64,000 nt of DNA from Rikenellaceae bacterium (lineage in GTDB: Bacteria > Bacteroidota > Bacteroidia > Bacteroidales > Rikenellaceae). Each line of letters begins with the position of its first letter. The first letter of the stretch is position 1. A model generated the notes under the pieces. The model was given only the letters and a program-made list of their open reading frames with translations, had not been told where the DNA came from and searched no databases. A program made the position numbers and the translations under genes. The stretch lies in contig JAIRQC010000027.1 in NCBI GenBank assembly GCA_031256675.1, positions 1 to 64,000 on the forward strand. Direction: 5' to 3'. Shown here piece by piece: positions 1-10,120 of the stretch.

Positions 1-615
1 TATCATTTCCATATCAATAGCAATGCAGATAATATGATGCAGATTTTTCAAATGCCTTATCAGGCTGTTTTTTGCATAGCGGTAATTTGCAGATAGATAA
101 GTCTCAAAATCATTGATAAATTTGAGGTCGATTTCCTTAACGGGAATATCCGAAACATTGTACCATAAATGGATAAAATCTGCTAATCGCCTGCGTGTCA
201 GAGTATAGTACCTGTAATTTACTTCACAGATATTTACGCCAATCTGCAATTTACGTTCGCTATTATGCCTGTCGAAGAGCGTCAGCAGGGTTTGCTGTTT
301 GATTTCAGCGCCCAAAAAAACATTTCTGATTTTTTCGGCTGTAACATAATTGTCCCGTTCCTGCAATTCGCGATAAATCCTGCAAATCGCCGCTTTCGTG
401 TTATCGGCAAGCGCGTTGATTTTGACGGCTTCAGCCGTCCGTCCCGTCGCTTTACCTGTTTTTACGTCCCAATATTTGGGATTTACGTCGCATTTCATTG
501 AAAAACGCGATTCTTTTCCGTCAACGGTAATCCGGCAAAAAAGCGGAATTTGACCGTTGGATTTCTGTTTGTCTCTTTTCAAAAAGAAAAGAACCTTAAA
601 TGTACTTCTGCTCAT
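1..615 (-). CDS. Tyrosine recombinase/integrase, N-terminal part (runs off left edge)
   Basis: Minus-strand frame from ATG at 615 reads MSRSTFKVLFFLKRDKQKSNGQIPLFCRITVDGKESRFSMKCDVNPKYWDVKTGKATGRTAEAVKINALADNTKAAICRIYREL..., typical Bacteroidetes phage/transposon integrase Arm and SAM-like N-terminus. Not in ORF track because it has no stop in the window. Confidence 0.85.
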   Translation of the reverse strand, partial: MSRSTFKVLFFLKRDKQKSNGQIPLFCRITVDGKESRFSMKCDVNPKYWDVKTGKATGRTAEAVKINALADNTKAAICRIYRELQERDNYVTAEKIRNVFLGAEIKQQTLLTLFDRHNSERKLQIGVNICEVNYRYYTLTRRRLADFIHLWYNVSDIPVKEIDLKFINDFETYLSANYRYAKNSLIRHLKNLHHIICIAIDMEMI

Positions 616-829
616 AAAATACTCAATTTTAATTTGTTAAACTGTCAAATTGAGTTTTATACAATATGGACAGTATCAGAGATTTACAAGCAAAATACGG
701 ACAAATTTCGTATTTTTCCGACCTGTCTTTTCAGATGTACGATTTGGGGCGCAAACTATGTCCTTTTTAGCCCTTTTTATGTCTTTTTCCCATAGTCAAA
801 AATAAAAGAGTACCTCGTTTATATTGCTG

Positions 830-1519
830 TTAATTAGAATTTTGTACTGTTTGTGTCCCGCTTTGCCTGCATAGGCGTTTTTGGGGGCTTTGTCCCTGCC
901 GGACGCTCTGCTGATAGCTTTTCATCTCGGCGAGTATCTTCTGCGCGCCGGGCATCGAAACGTTGTTCAGATAGATTCCGAGCGGAATGACGCCCTTGCT
1001 CATGAGTTCGGTGAGCTTGTTATCCGAGGCCTGCCGGAACACGGGGGTATCGTTCGACTTGGTGACGATAAGGTTAAAGTCGGTGATGTTTTTGACCAGG
1101 GCCGGCTCGTAGAATTTGGCCTCCTCGACAAACGATTTGCCGTTGATGTCGACATAGCGGCGGGTATCGTAATACTGCATGATCACTTTGAGCAGCATCT
1201 CGTCCCGATTCTTGCAATACGCCGTCAGGCGGTCGAACACCACGGCATAGTTGAGCATCGAGTTCTGGGCCTCCTGTGCGTAGAGCGAAGCCGCCGTGCC
1301 GGGGCGTGATACCTGGCTCTGCACCGCGCCGGACAGCCCCGAGATTTTGTCCATCAGCCCCATCTCCATCGAAAACATCTCCCACGCGCCGATGTTGGTG
1401 GCGTTGTTGGATACCTGCCGCGGTATTTCGGTCGTCGGAGTTTTTTTCTTGTAGAATATTGCCGCATCGCCTCTTCTTAAATGAGCGGGCGTACTCCTCT
1501 CTCGACACCCCTTCGGCAT
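830..1519 (-). pseudogene. Phage portal-protein-like fragment (C-terminal part)
   Basis: GAWEMFSMEMGLMDKISGLSGAVQSQ...GTAASLYAQEAQNSMLNYAVVFDRLTAYCKNRDEMLLKVIMQYYDTRRYVDI resembles C-terminal region of Bacteroidetes (crAss-like) phage portal proteins; N-terminal region missing, unrelated sequence at the 5' end. Confidence 0.45.
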
Positions 1520-1719
1520 AATACTTTAATACGTGCTGTATGTCGGAGGGATTCCTGTCGAACAGCAACTTGCGCCACGGACACTTATTTGCGGACTGCC
1601 GAATATCTGAATGAAAATAAACCTTTCTAACTTGTGCGAAGTTGAAAACGCAGCACAGCGCGATGGGAGCAGGGCACAGATATACCGACATGATGTATTA
1701 CAGAGAGAAGAGATAATAT

Positions 1720-2065
1720 ATGCAAGATAACGCGTTAAAAAATTATATATCAAATCATTATGAGGCATGGCTCGGCTATGCGGCTAAATATTGCCGCAAG
1801 GTTGGGCTCTCCCTTTCTCCGGGAGATGTGTTGAACGATGTAATTTTAGGTGTTTTGGTGCGCGAGCCCGAGGAGCTGTCGGCGACGGTCGCAAACGGGA
1901 CCACTGGATTTCATTATCCGGCACATTATTCGCATAAGTATCATTTTTCCTTGCTCTAAAACGCGATATGAGAAAGGCCGCCACATTACTGACTATCTCG
2001 ACTTCGATCACCCCGATAAAAACACAGATGAATATCGTCAACTTATGCGGGACATCCTTACATAG
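1720..2065 (+). pseudogene. Small phage/mobile-element ORF, frameshifted
   Basis: ORF 1720..1959 (MQDNALKNYISNHYEAWLGYAAKYCRKVGLSLSPGDVLNDVILGVLVREPEEL) appears continued in another frame (LDFIIRHIIRIS...YEKGRHITDYLDFDHPDKNTDEYRQLMRDILT). Confidence 0.4.
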
Positions 2066-2256
2066 TTGGGCGCAACGCCACGTGACAAGTATATTTTGGG
2101 GTTCAAGATTAGTTAAGTTTGTTTTTATGCCCCGCCAGTCGCAACGTTCTCAAAATCTTTTCGTAACTTGCGCCCGTGTTGTTCCTGGCGTTTGTCTGAC
2201 TGGCTTTCAAATAAATATACGGACAACTTCCGGCACGAACAACTCTTTTTCCCTAA

Positions 2257-2344
2257 TCGCTCAAATAACTTCGTTGTATATTTGTAGAATGTCAGGAGTG
2301 TCGCTCAAATAACTTCGTTGTATATTTGCAGAACGTCAGGAGTA
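2257..2344 (+). repeat. Tandem 44-bp direct repeat x2, each containing a TATATTTG promoter-like motif
   Basis: tcgctcaaataacttcgttgtatatttg[t/c]agaa[t/c]gtcaggagt[g/a] at 2257..2300 and 2301..2344, head to tail. Confidence 0.9.
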
Positions 2345-2478
2345 GCATGAAATTAAGACGCCCCCTGCATCAATTACCAAATATCGCAGGGCCGAAATAT
2401 CGTATGGCCGACAGCGCTTGCGTTGCGCTAGGAGCAGGGGTGACATAAATAAAACCGTAAGCGCCAAATACCAAAATA

Positions 2479-5400
2479 TTGCCGATTTGCATGAGATGCC
2501 TTTTTACGATTATTTTTTCTGTAACCGTGTCGGCGGCGGCGGCCCTGCCTTCGGTGCGTTTCAAGACGCTGTCGGTTGACGACGGACTGTCGCAGAGCAC
2601 CGTGCTCTCCATAGCCGAGGACGCCAACCGCTGCATATGGTTCGGAACGTCTGACGGACTGAACCGCTGGGACGGCTACCGTTTCACCGTCTATCGCCAC
2701 ATTGAGGGCGACAGCTCGTCGCTCGGCAACAATTTCATAAGCTCCCTCCTGTCCGAGACTGGCGGACGCCTCTGGATCGGCACCGCTTCGGGCCTTTCGC
2801 GCTACGACCATCTCGCCGACCGCTTCGTCAACTACTCCCTGCCGGGACAGAACATGCAGGTCTTCGCCATCGACGCGGCCCCGGATGGAAGGCTGCTGCT
2901 GGCCACCGACGTCGGGCTTATCGGCTTCGACAAGGCCTCCGGACGCTTCGACAACGGCATTACGCTCTCCGGCGTCCCCGTCTACTCTCTCTGCCGACAG
3001 GGCGACAACGTGCTCGTCGGCACCACGGAGGGGCTCTACATCTATTCGCAACCCCACAAAACCGTCGCGCGCATCATACCCGAACTCGAACGGCAGCACA
3101 TCACCCACATCACTCCCGATCCCGGGCGCGGGTTCTGGATCGCCACGCGAGGCGGGCTGTATCGCGCCGACGCCTCCATGCGCATCGTCGCCCGTTACGA
3201 CAGGAGCGGGGCCGAAGCCCACTCCCTGACGAGCAACAACATCCGCACGCTGGGGCTCGACGGCGACGGCAGGCTGTGGGTTGGCGCCACGGAGGGGCTG
3301 TTCATCTACAACCGTACCGCCGACCGCTTCACCGCATACAGTTACAGCTATGACGACCCTGCCTCGATCAGCCACAACTCCATCCGCTCAATATTCATGG
3401 ACAGTCAGGGCGGAATGTGGCTTGGCACCTACTACGGCGGCCTTAGCTACTGGCACCCGATGGCCTTCCGCTTCCACCTGCTGCGGCACAAGCCTCATGT
3501 CAACTCGCTTTCGGACAACAAGATAAGCTGCATAGTAGAGGACGGCGACACGGGCAACCTGTGGATCGGCACCAACGACGCGGGGCTGAACTTCTACGAC
3601 GCGCATACCGGCCTGTTCAAACGCTACTCCACCTCCGACGGTCTGCGTTCCGAGAACGTCAAGGCGGCGCTCGCCGACGGCCCCTACACCCTGTGGATCG
3701 GCTCCCATGCCGGAGGTTTGGTTTGGGTCGTCTCGACCGCCGGACGGGCAGGATCTCCACCTTCACCCTCGACACGGACAGCCATCTGCGCAACAGCTGC
3801 TACTCGATACTGCGCTATGACGACCGCCTGTTGTGGATCGGCACGCTGAGCGGTCTGGTCGCCTTCGACAAAAGCGCGGGCAGGTTCCTGCCCAACCCCG
3901 TGGCGGCCAAACACCCGCGCCTCGCCTCGTCGATCATCAACGCCATGTACCGCGACAGCCGACGGCGGATATGGATAGGGACGAATTACGGTCTCTACCT
4001 CTACACCCCTGCCGGCGACCGCCTGAGCGCCTTCGAAACCCTGCCCACAGGTGGACAGTTCCATGCCGTGTGCGTGAGCGAGGACAGCGGCGGGACGATA
4101 TGGATCGGAACGAGGAGCGGGCTGTTCCGTTACGACGAGCATGGCGGCAGCTTCGAGGGCTACACCACGGCGGACGGGCTGCCCAACGACTGCGTATACG
4201 GCATTCTCGAAGACCGTTACAACCGTCTGTGGCTAAGCACCAACCGCGGTCTGTCGTGTTTTTCGCCCGGGAGCGGCCTGTTCCGCAACTATCTGCGCGA
4301 GGATGGCGTAGGCAGCAACCAGTTCAACATGTATGCTGCGTGCCGCACCGCCGGCGGGGCCTTCTACTTCGGCGGCGTCAACGGCGTTACGTGGTTCGGC
4401 CCCGAGGAGATGACCGACAACCCCTTCGCCCCCGCGCCGCGCATCACGGGCATTACGCTCCTCAACCGTCGGGCCACCCCCGACCGGACGAACGGCGTAC
4501 TGTGCGACAGTCTGGGCAACCTGACCTCCGTCAGGATACCATCGCGCGACAATCTGTTCAGCGTGGAGTTCGTCGTGACCAATCCTCTGGCCGGCACCAA
4601 CAACTCTTTCGCCTGCAAGCTCGAAGGGTTCGACGACCACTGGCGGCCGACACGCAACACGTCGGTCGGCTACTCGAACCTCCGCCCCGGACGCTACACG
4701 CTGCTGGTCAGGGCGGGCAACAACGACAACGTGTGGTGCGAGCAGCCGGCCCGTCTGGAGATCCGCATCACCCCTGCATGGTACCAGACGGCCCTGTTCA
4801 GGATCGCATGCATACTGGCCGCGCTGGCGGCTGCGTATGGCGTGGCGCACTTCCTGTCGCTGCGCGGCAAGATGCGTATGCAGCTCCGGCTCGAGCAGAT
4901 GGAGAAGCACAAGATCGAGGAGATCAGCCAGGAGAAGATCCGCTTTTACATCAACATGTCCCACGAGCTGCGCACGCCGCTCACGCTGATCCTCTCGCCG
5001 TTGCAGGAGATCCGCAGCCACGACATCCAGGACCGCTTCGTCCGTCGGCGTATCGACTATGTCTGGGCCAACAGCCGACGGCTGCTCCACATGGTCAACC
5101 AGCTGCTCGACTACCGCAAGGCCGAGCTCAACATGTTCCGCATGGGGGTGGCCGAGACCGATCCGGAGGCGGTGGCGGCCAACCTCTTCGCCATGTTCGA
5201 GGACAACGCGCAGGGACGCGACATGAATTTCATCTTCGCCTCCTCGCTGGCGGGGCGGAGGGCGGCCATTGACGTTTCATACGTCGAGATGATGGTCACC
5301 AACCTGCTCTCCAACGCCTTCAAGTTCACCCCCGACGGCGGCACGATCCGCCTCGGGCTCGACATGGAGGGCGAGAGCCTGACGATCAGCGTGCGCGACA

Positions 5401-6503
5401 GCGGCATGGGTATCGCGCAGGATAAGATAGACCGGATATTCGAACGGTTCTACCGCATCGACGACGACAAGGCGGGCGCCGGCATCGGCCTGTCCATCGT
5501 CAAGTTGCTGGTCGACCGTCATCACGGCTCCATAACCGTCAAGAGCGAGCCGGGCCGTTTCACCGAATTTCGCATCTCGCTGCCCGCCTCGATTGCGGCC
5601 TACGCCCCCGAGGAGCTCGCCGGCGAAGAGCGAACGGCGGGGCGGAGTTGCGGTGACGTATCGCTCTTCGTACAGGAGGCCGCATACGTCGGCGGGCGGG
5701 TGCAGGCCGCCGGCCACGGGTCGCACGAAGAGTCGATACTTATTGTCGAGGACAACGACCAGATCAAGCAGTACTTGGCCGACAGCTTTTCTGACAGGTT
5801 CAACATCTTCACCGCTTCGGACGGCGCCGAGGCCCGGGCCATGCTGCGCGACACGGAGGTCGACCTCGTCATAACCGACATCATGATGCCGGGCATGGAC
5901 GGTTTGGAGCTGAGCGCCATCAAGCAGAACATCCGCACGAGCCACATCATGGTGATCATCCTCACCGCGCGCGACAGCATGGAGGATCAGATGGCCGGCA
6001 TCGAAGCCGGGGCCGACGACTATCTGCCCAAGCCATTCTCGCTGCCGATCCTGCAAGCCAAGACGGGCAACCTGCTCAAAACCCGCTACCGCCTACGCCA
6101 TCGCTATTCGCGCAGCATTGCCGAGGTCGATCCCGACAAGATCACCTCGAACGCCATGGACGGCGAGTTCCTGCGCAAGGCTATCAAGGTGGTGGAGGAG
6201 AATATCGGCAACGAGGAGTTCTCGTCGGACGACTTTGCCCGCGAGCTGTGCATCAGCCGCTCGAGCCTCCACCTGAAAATGAAGTCGATCACCGGCGAGG
6301 CCGCGACGCAGTTCATCCGCAAGATCCGCTTCAACCGCGCCTGCACGCTGCTCGCCGAGGGCAAGCTCTCCGTGGCGGAGGTGAGCGTCGTCGTCGGCTT
6401 CGGTTCGCCCTCCTACTTCGCCACCAGCTTCAAGAAGCACGTCGGGTGCCTGCCGACGGAATATCAGCGTAACCGTGGCGCAGCTCGCGGCGGCGACAGC
6501 TAA
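2479..6503 (+). pseudogene. Hybrid two-component system sensor (HTCS): reg_prop/Y_Y_Y sensor, histidine kinase, receiver, AraC; frameshifted
   Basis: ORFs 2479..3849 and 3561..6503 are two halves of one protein (beta-propeller repeats LWIGT.., Y_Y_Y, HELRTPLTLILSPL, GIGLSIVKLLV, VITDIMMPGMDG, AraC C-terminus). Frame changes at GGTTTGGTTT (3715..3724). Confidence 0.85.
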
Positions 6504-6581
6504 GACAGCCGTTGCCGCGCCGTTTTCGGGCGGGACGGCAACGGGGACAAAACATTAATTCGCATAAACCGACAATAAAAT

Positions 6582-8567
6582 ATGAAAGTCCTTTTTTTAC
6601 TTCCGGCGCTCATTGCCACAGCCCTCTCCGCCTCCGCCATGCAGGGCGGCGAGGTTTTCGACAGGCTTGACCTCGAAGGCAGGGGGCTCGAAAAGGTTAA
6701 GTCCGCCGTCGCAGCGGGCGACACGGCCCGGGCGGCAGTGGAGTTGCTCGGCTACTACCGCTCGCGCAAGGGGATTGCGCTGACAGGGTTCGACCTCGAC
6801 AGGGTGAAGCTCTCGGACAACGAGCGCAGGATGGCCGACGAGGCGCTCGACCACAAGTTTTTCGTCCACTATGGCTACCAGCCCTCGTTTTTCTACGGCA
6901 ACGACATCGACTGGACCTACTGGCCGGTGAAGGACAACGAGTTGCGCTGGCAGCTCCACCGTCACAAGTGGTTCATCGCCCTGGCCAAAGCCTACAAGAC
7001 TACCGGCGATGGGAAGTATGCCCGGGCATGGTTCGAGCAGTACGCCGACTGGATGGACAAGAACCCGCTCGACGCCGCCCTGTTCCGCCGCAAAACGGAG
7101 GGCGCGGGCGATGGGACGTCCGAGGCGGCGGCGGCGCAGGAGGAGGCGCGGCGCGCTTTCATCGAGAACATGAACTTTGCATGGCGACCGCTCGAGACGA
7201 GCCACCGCTTGCAGGAGCAGTTGCCAATCTTTGCGATGATGATAAACTCGCCCGACTTTACGCCGGAGTTCCTCGTGCGATTTCTCGACAAGTACCAGAT
7301 GCACGCCGAGCATATCATGCGCAACTTCTCGGTGCAGGGCAACCACCTGCTTTTCGAGGCGCAGCGGCTGGCCTTTGCGGGCATCTACTTTCCAGAGTTC
7401 CGCGGGGCGCAGGAGTGGCTTGAGAGGGGGATAGAGATCCTCAACGAGCAGATCGGCAAGCAGGTCTACGCGGACGGCATGCAGTTCGAACTCGATTTCG
7501 GCTACCACATGGCCGCCATCGAGATATTCCTCAAAGCGTTGCGCATGGCCTCGGCCAACGGGGTGCGCGACGCTTTCCCTCCGAGCTACATCGCTACGGT
7601 TGAGAGGATGATCGAGCTGGTGTGGAACGTCACATTCCCCGACGGCACGCAGCCTCTGTTCGGCGACCACAAGGCGACCGACAGGGAGGAGATGCTCAAA
7701 AAGTTCCGCGAATGGGAACAGACATTTCCCAAAAACCGGCAGATAGCCTGGTTCGCCTCCGGAGGCAGGCGCGGCGAGCGTCCGCCCTACCTCTCACATG
7801 CCTTCCGAACCTCGGGCTTCTACATCCTGCGCAACGGCTGGGAGGCAAACTCCACCGTTATGGTCGTCAAGGCGGGGCCGCCGGCTTTCTGGCACAACCA
7901 GCCCGACAACGGCACCTTCGAGCTCTGGCGCATGGGGCGCAACTTCTTTCCCGACTCGGGATGTTACGTCTATTCGGGCGACGACAAGGTGCAGGCCGAG
8001 CGCGAGTGGTTCCGTCAAACGCGCGTCCACAACACCCTGACCCTCGACGGGGCCAACATCGCCACCGACTCGAAACTCATCTGCTGGGCGGACGACGGCA
8101 AAAGCGAAGTGCTCGTCACGAGCAACCCCTCCTGTCCAGGCCTCACCCACACCCGCACCGTGTTTTTCGTCGAGGGCGAGTTCTTCGTCATCGTCGACCG
8201 CGCCGAAGGCGACGCTACTGGCAATGTAGCCCTTCATTACGGCCTCTGCCCCTGCCAGCCGAAGGTAGACCTTGCGAATGCGGCCATCGAGACCATCTTC
8301 GCCGACGGCAACAACATACGGATGCAGTTGTTCGCTTCGCAGCCCTGCACGATGGAGGCGGTCGAGGGGTGGTTCTCGCCCTCCTACCGCTCGAAAATGA
8401 AGCGTCCGGCCTTTTCGTTCGGCTGCTCGAAGCAGGGCGCTGCGCCGGTGGAGTTCGTCACCGTCATTGCCCCGGGCGGGATGACAGGCAAGATCTCCGC
8501 TTCGCTCGCAGAGGACAGGGTAAAGGTGAGCGTTGGCCGCCGGAAATACGAACTCGCAATGCCGTAG
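6582..8567 (+). CDS. Heparinase II/III family protein, PL12-like heparin/heparan-sulfate lyase
   Basis: Signal peptide; GNDIDWTYWPVKDNELRWQLHRHKWF, QGNHLLFEAQRLAFAG, QVYADGMQFELDFGYHMAAIEIFLKA, FWHNQPDNGTFELW, WFRQTRVHNTLTLD, typical of Bacteroides PL12. Confidence 0.87.
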   Translation: MKVLFLLPALIATALSASAMQGGEVFDRLDLEGRGLEKVKSAVAAGDTARAAVELLGYYRSRKGIALTGFDLDRVKLSDNERRMADEALDHKFFVHYGYQPSFFYGNDIDWTYWPVKDNELRWQLHRHKWFIALAKAYKTTGDGKYARAWFEQYADWMDKNPLDAALFRRKTEGAGDGTSEAAAAQEEARRAFIENMNFAWRPLETSHRLQEQLPIFAMMINSPDFTPEFLVRFLDKYQMHAEHIMRNFSVQGNHLLFEAQRLAFAGIYFPEFRGAQEWLERGIEILNEQIGKQVYADGMQFELDFGYHMAAIEIFLKALRMASANGVRDAFPPSYIATVERMIELVWNVTFPDGTQPLFGDHKATDREEMLKKFREWEQTFPKNRQIAWFASGGRRGERPPYLSHAFRTSGFYILRNGWEANSTVMVVKAGPPAFWHNQPDNGTFELWRMGRNFFPDSGCYVYSGDDKVQAEREWFRQTRVHNTLTLDGANIATDSKLICWADDGKSEVLVTSNPSCPGLTHTRTVFFVEGEFFVIVDRAEGDATGNVALHYGLCPCQPKVDLANAAIETIFADGNNIRMQLFASQPCTMEAVEGWFSPSYRSKMKRPAFSFGCSKQGAAPVEFVTVIAPGGMTGKISASLAEDRVKVSVGRRKYELAMP

Positions 8568-9215
8568 GGGCAATTAACGCACTGACTGTCTGAATAGCGA
8601 TATTTTCCGGAGCGGCCGATCCCGTGGCGGGGTATGGTCGGAAAGCCGCTGCGTGCCTGTGGCAGTAAAACGACAGCTATTATAAACGTCATAAAACCCA
8701 GGGCCATACCCGACAATAAACCGCGCCCGCCCTGCGTCGAAATAAACACCGCGCCCGGGTTGAACCGAGTGAATGTATCGCTTGATTTGTGCGCAACTTT
8801 GTTATTGCCATGAACTTCCAATGAAATATGGACACAAGGGAGCGGTTCGAAAACAAATTGAGGTTCGGCAAGAAGGTTCGGCAAGAAGGCCAAATTTACC
8901 GGCGACAGGCGCCGTCGGTTGAACTGCACCCGCGGTATTAGGCCTGACGATGCCGTTATTGAGAAAATAGTCGTTGCCTTTCGCGCTTCAAGACGTGTCG
9001 ACCCTTGATCTCGCCGCCATTTAGCCTGCGGACTATAAGCCGCCATGTATGCGAAAACTGAAAGTAACCGCTCCCAAATACATTGTTGTTGAGATCAAAT
9101 CCATATGCCCCGTCAAGGCTTTTGGCGCGTTGAGAAAAGACGGCAAACGGCAAGGACGTCAGCAGCGCCGCCGACACAATTCTCTTGCGAACCGCGCAAA
9201 GCCGGCGACGCCAGG

Positions 9216-9731
9216 TCAAAGAACCACCCCAAACTTTAAGTTGACCCGTGGCGACAATATTATTCCGGTTTCCTGCCCGAAGAAACAATTTACCCCCGTA
9301 CTGAATTCCAACAGCCACAAGTCATTATACACTCACCTCAATCCCCAGTTCGGAGCGTTCAACACCCCCGACTGTTTGACGGCTCCACGGGAAACCGCCG
9401 GCTTGAAAAGGTATGTCCCGTCGACAGCCCAATAGTTTCCGGCATTATGGTTTGTATTCCTGTTGCGGGCCGCCCTCTGTTTGAGATTGTAGTAATATCG
9501 CGGCTCGACGCCTGCACCCGGGTTGATCGAAAAGCCGAACCCTGAAGATGAACTCCACCCCATATACGGCGACCACAGTCCCGCACGGCCCGTAACGGTA
9601 AATTTTTCGCCAAGCGACTGCTCGTAATTACATGTAACCCCTGTTGTGTTGACCGTAAAGGAACAACCGGACCGAACCTCTGCCCGTGCGTTTGCGGCCA
9701 GCCATATAAATATGAAAACGAGTTTTTTCAT
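9216..9731 (-). pseudogene. Small outer-membrane beta-barrel protein interrupted by an in-frame TGA
   Basis: ORF 9333..9731 with signal peptide ends ...NAPNWGLR*; same frame continues VYNDLWLLEFSTGVNCFFGQETGIILSPRVNLKFGVVL* after the TGA (9333..9335), ending at 9216. Confidence 0.6.
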
Positions 9732-9900
9732 GACAGCCGAATTTAACAGGTTCGTAAAATTGCCCGCGCGCTTTTGTATTATTTACAAAATGCGGCAAAT
9801 GCGGCGGCAAAAATAGCAACATTTACATGTGCCGGCAAAAATTTTTCGCCAAAAAACGGTACATATATCCATACCGGAGCGTTTTTTGCTGTGTAATTCG

Positions 9901-9908
9901 TATATTTG
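9901..9908 (+). promoter_or_regulatory. Bacteroidetes -7 box TATATTTG upstream of TPR operon
   Basis: Matches TAnnTTTG; ~210 nt upstream of the ATG at 10121. Confidence 0.45.
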
Positions 9909-9975
9909 CCGTGGAGTAGAGGTTTTCTCAAAAGGCGCCTCATTGCGGGGCAGGGCGAAACAACAGGGCCTTTCC

Positions 9976-10064
9976 GTCATTGCGACGGCGCGCTTGCGAA
10001 GCGGAAAGCGATCCGGCGCATTGACCGTCGACGGGCCGGACAGGGCTAACGCTCTCGCAATGAT
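9976..10064. repeat. Degenerate REP/MITE-like inverted repeat
   Basis: GTCATTGCGA ... TCGCAATGAT ends; same family as 29811..29889. Confidence 0.55.
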
Positions 10065-10120
10065 GTTGAATCCGGCTTTTGAGGCGGCCTCTCCTGACCA
10101 ATCCGCCAAACGAGAACTTG

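Noticed and set aside
2257-2344. attL/attR site for the integrase
   Set aside because: The two copies are directly adjacent with nothing between them, so they cannot flank an inserted element; treated as a tandem duplication.
3561-3720. First ~50 codons of ORF 3561..6503 as a genuine N-terminus
   Set aside because: Arg-rich out-of-frame translation of the sensor; true coding is in the 2479 frame until the 5-bp duplication.
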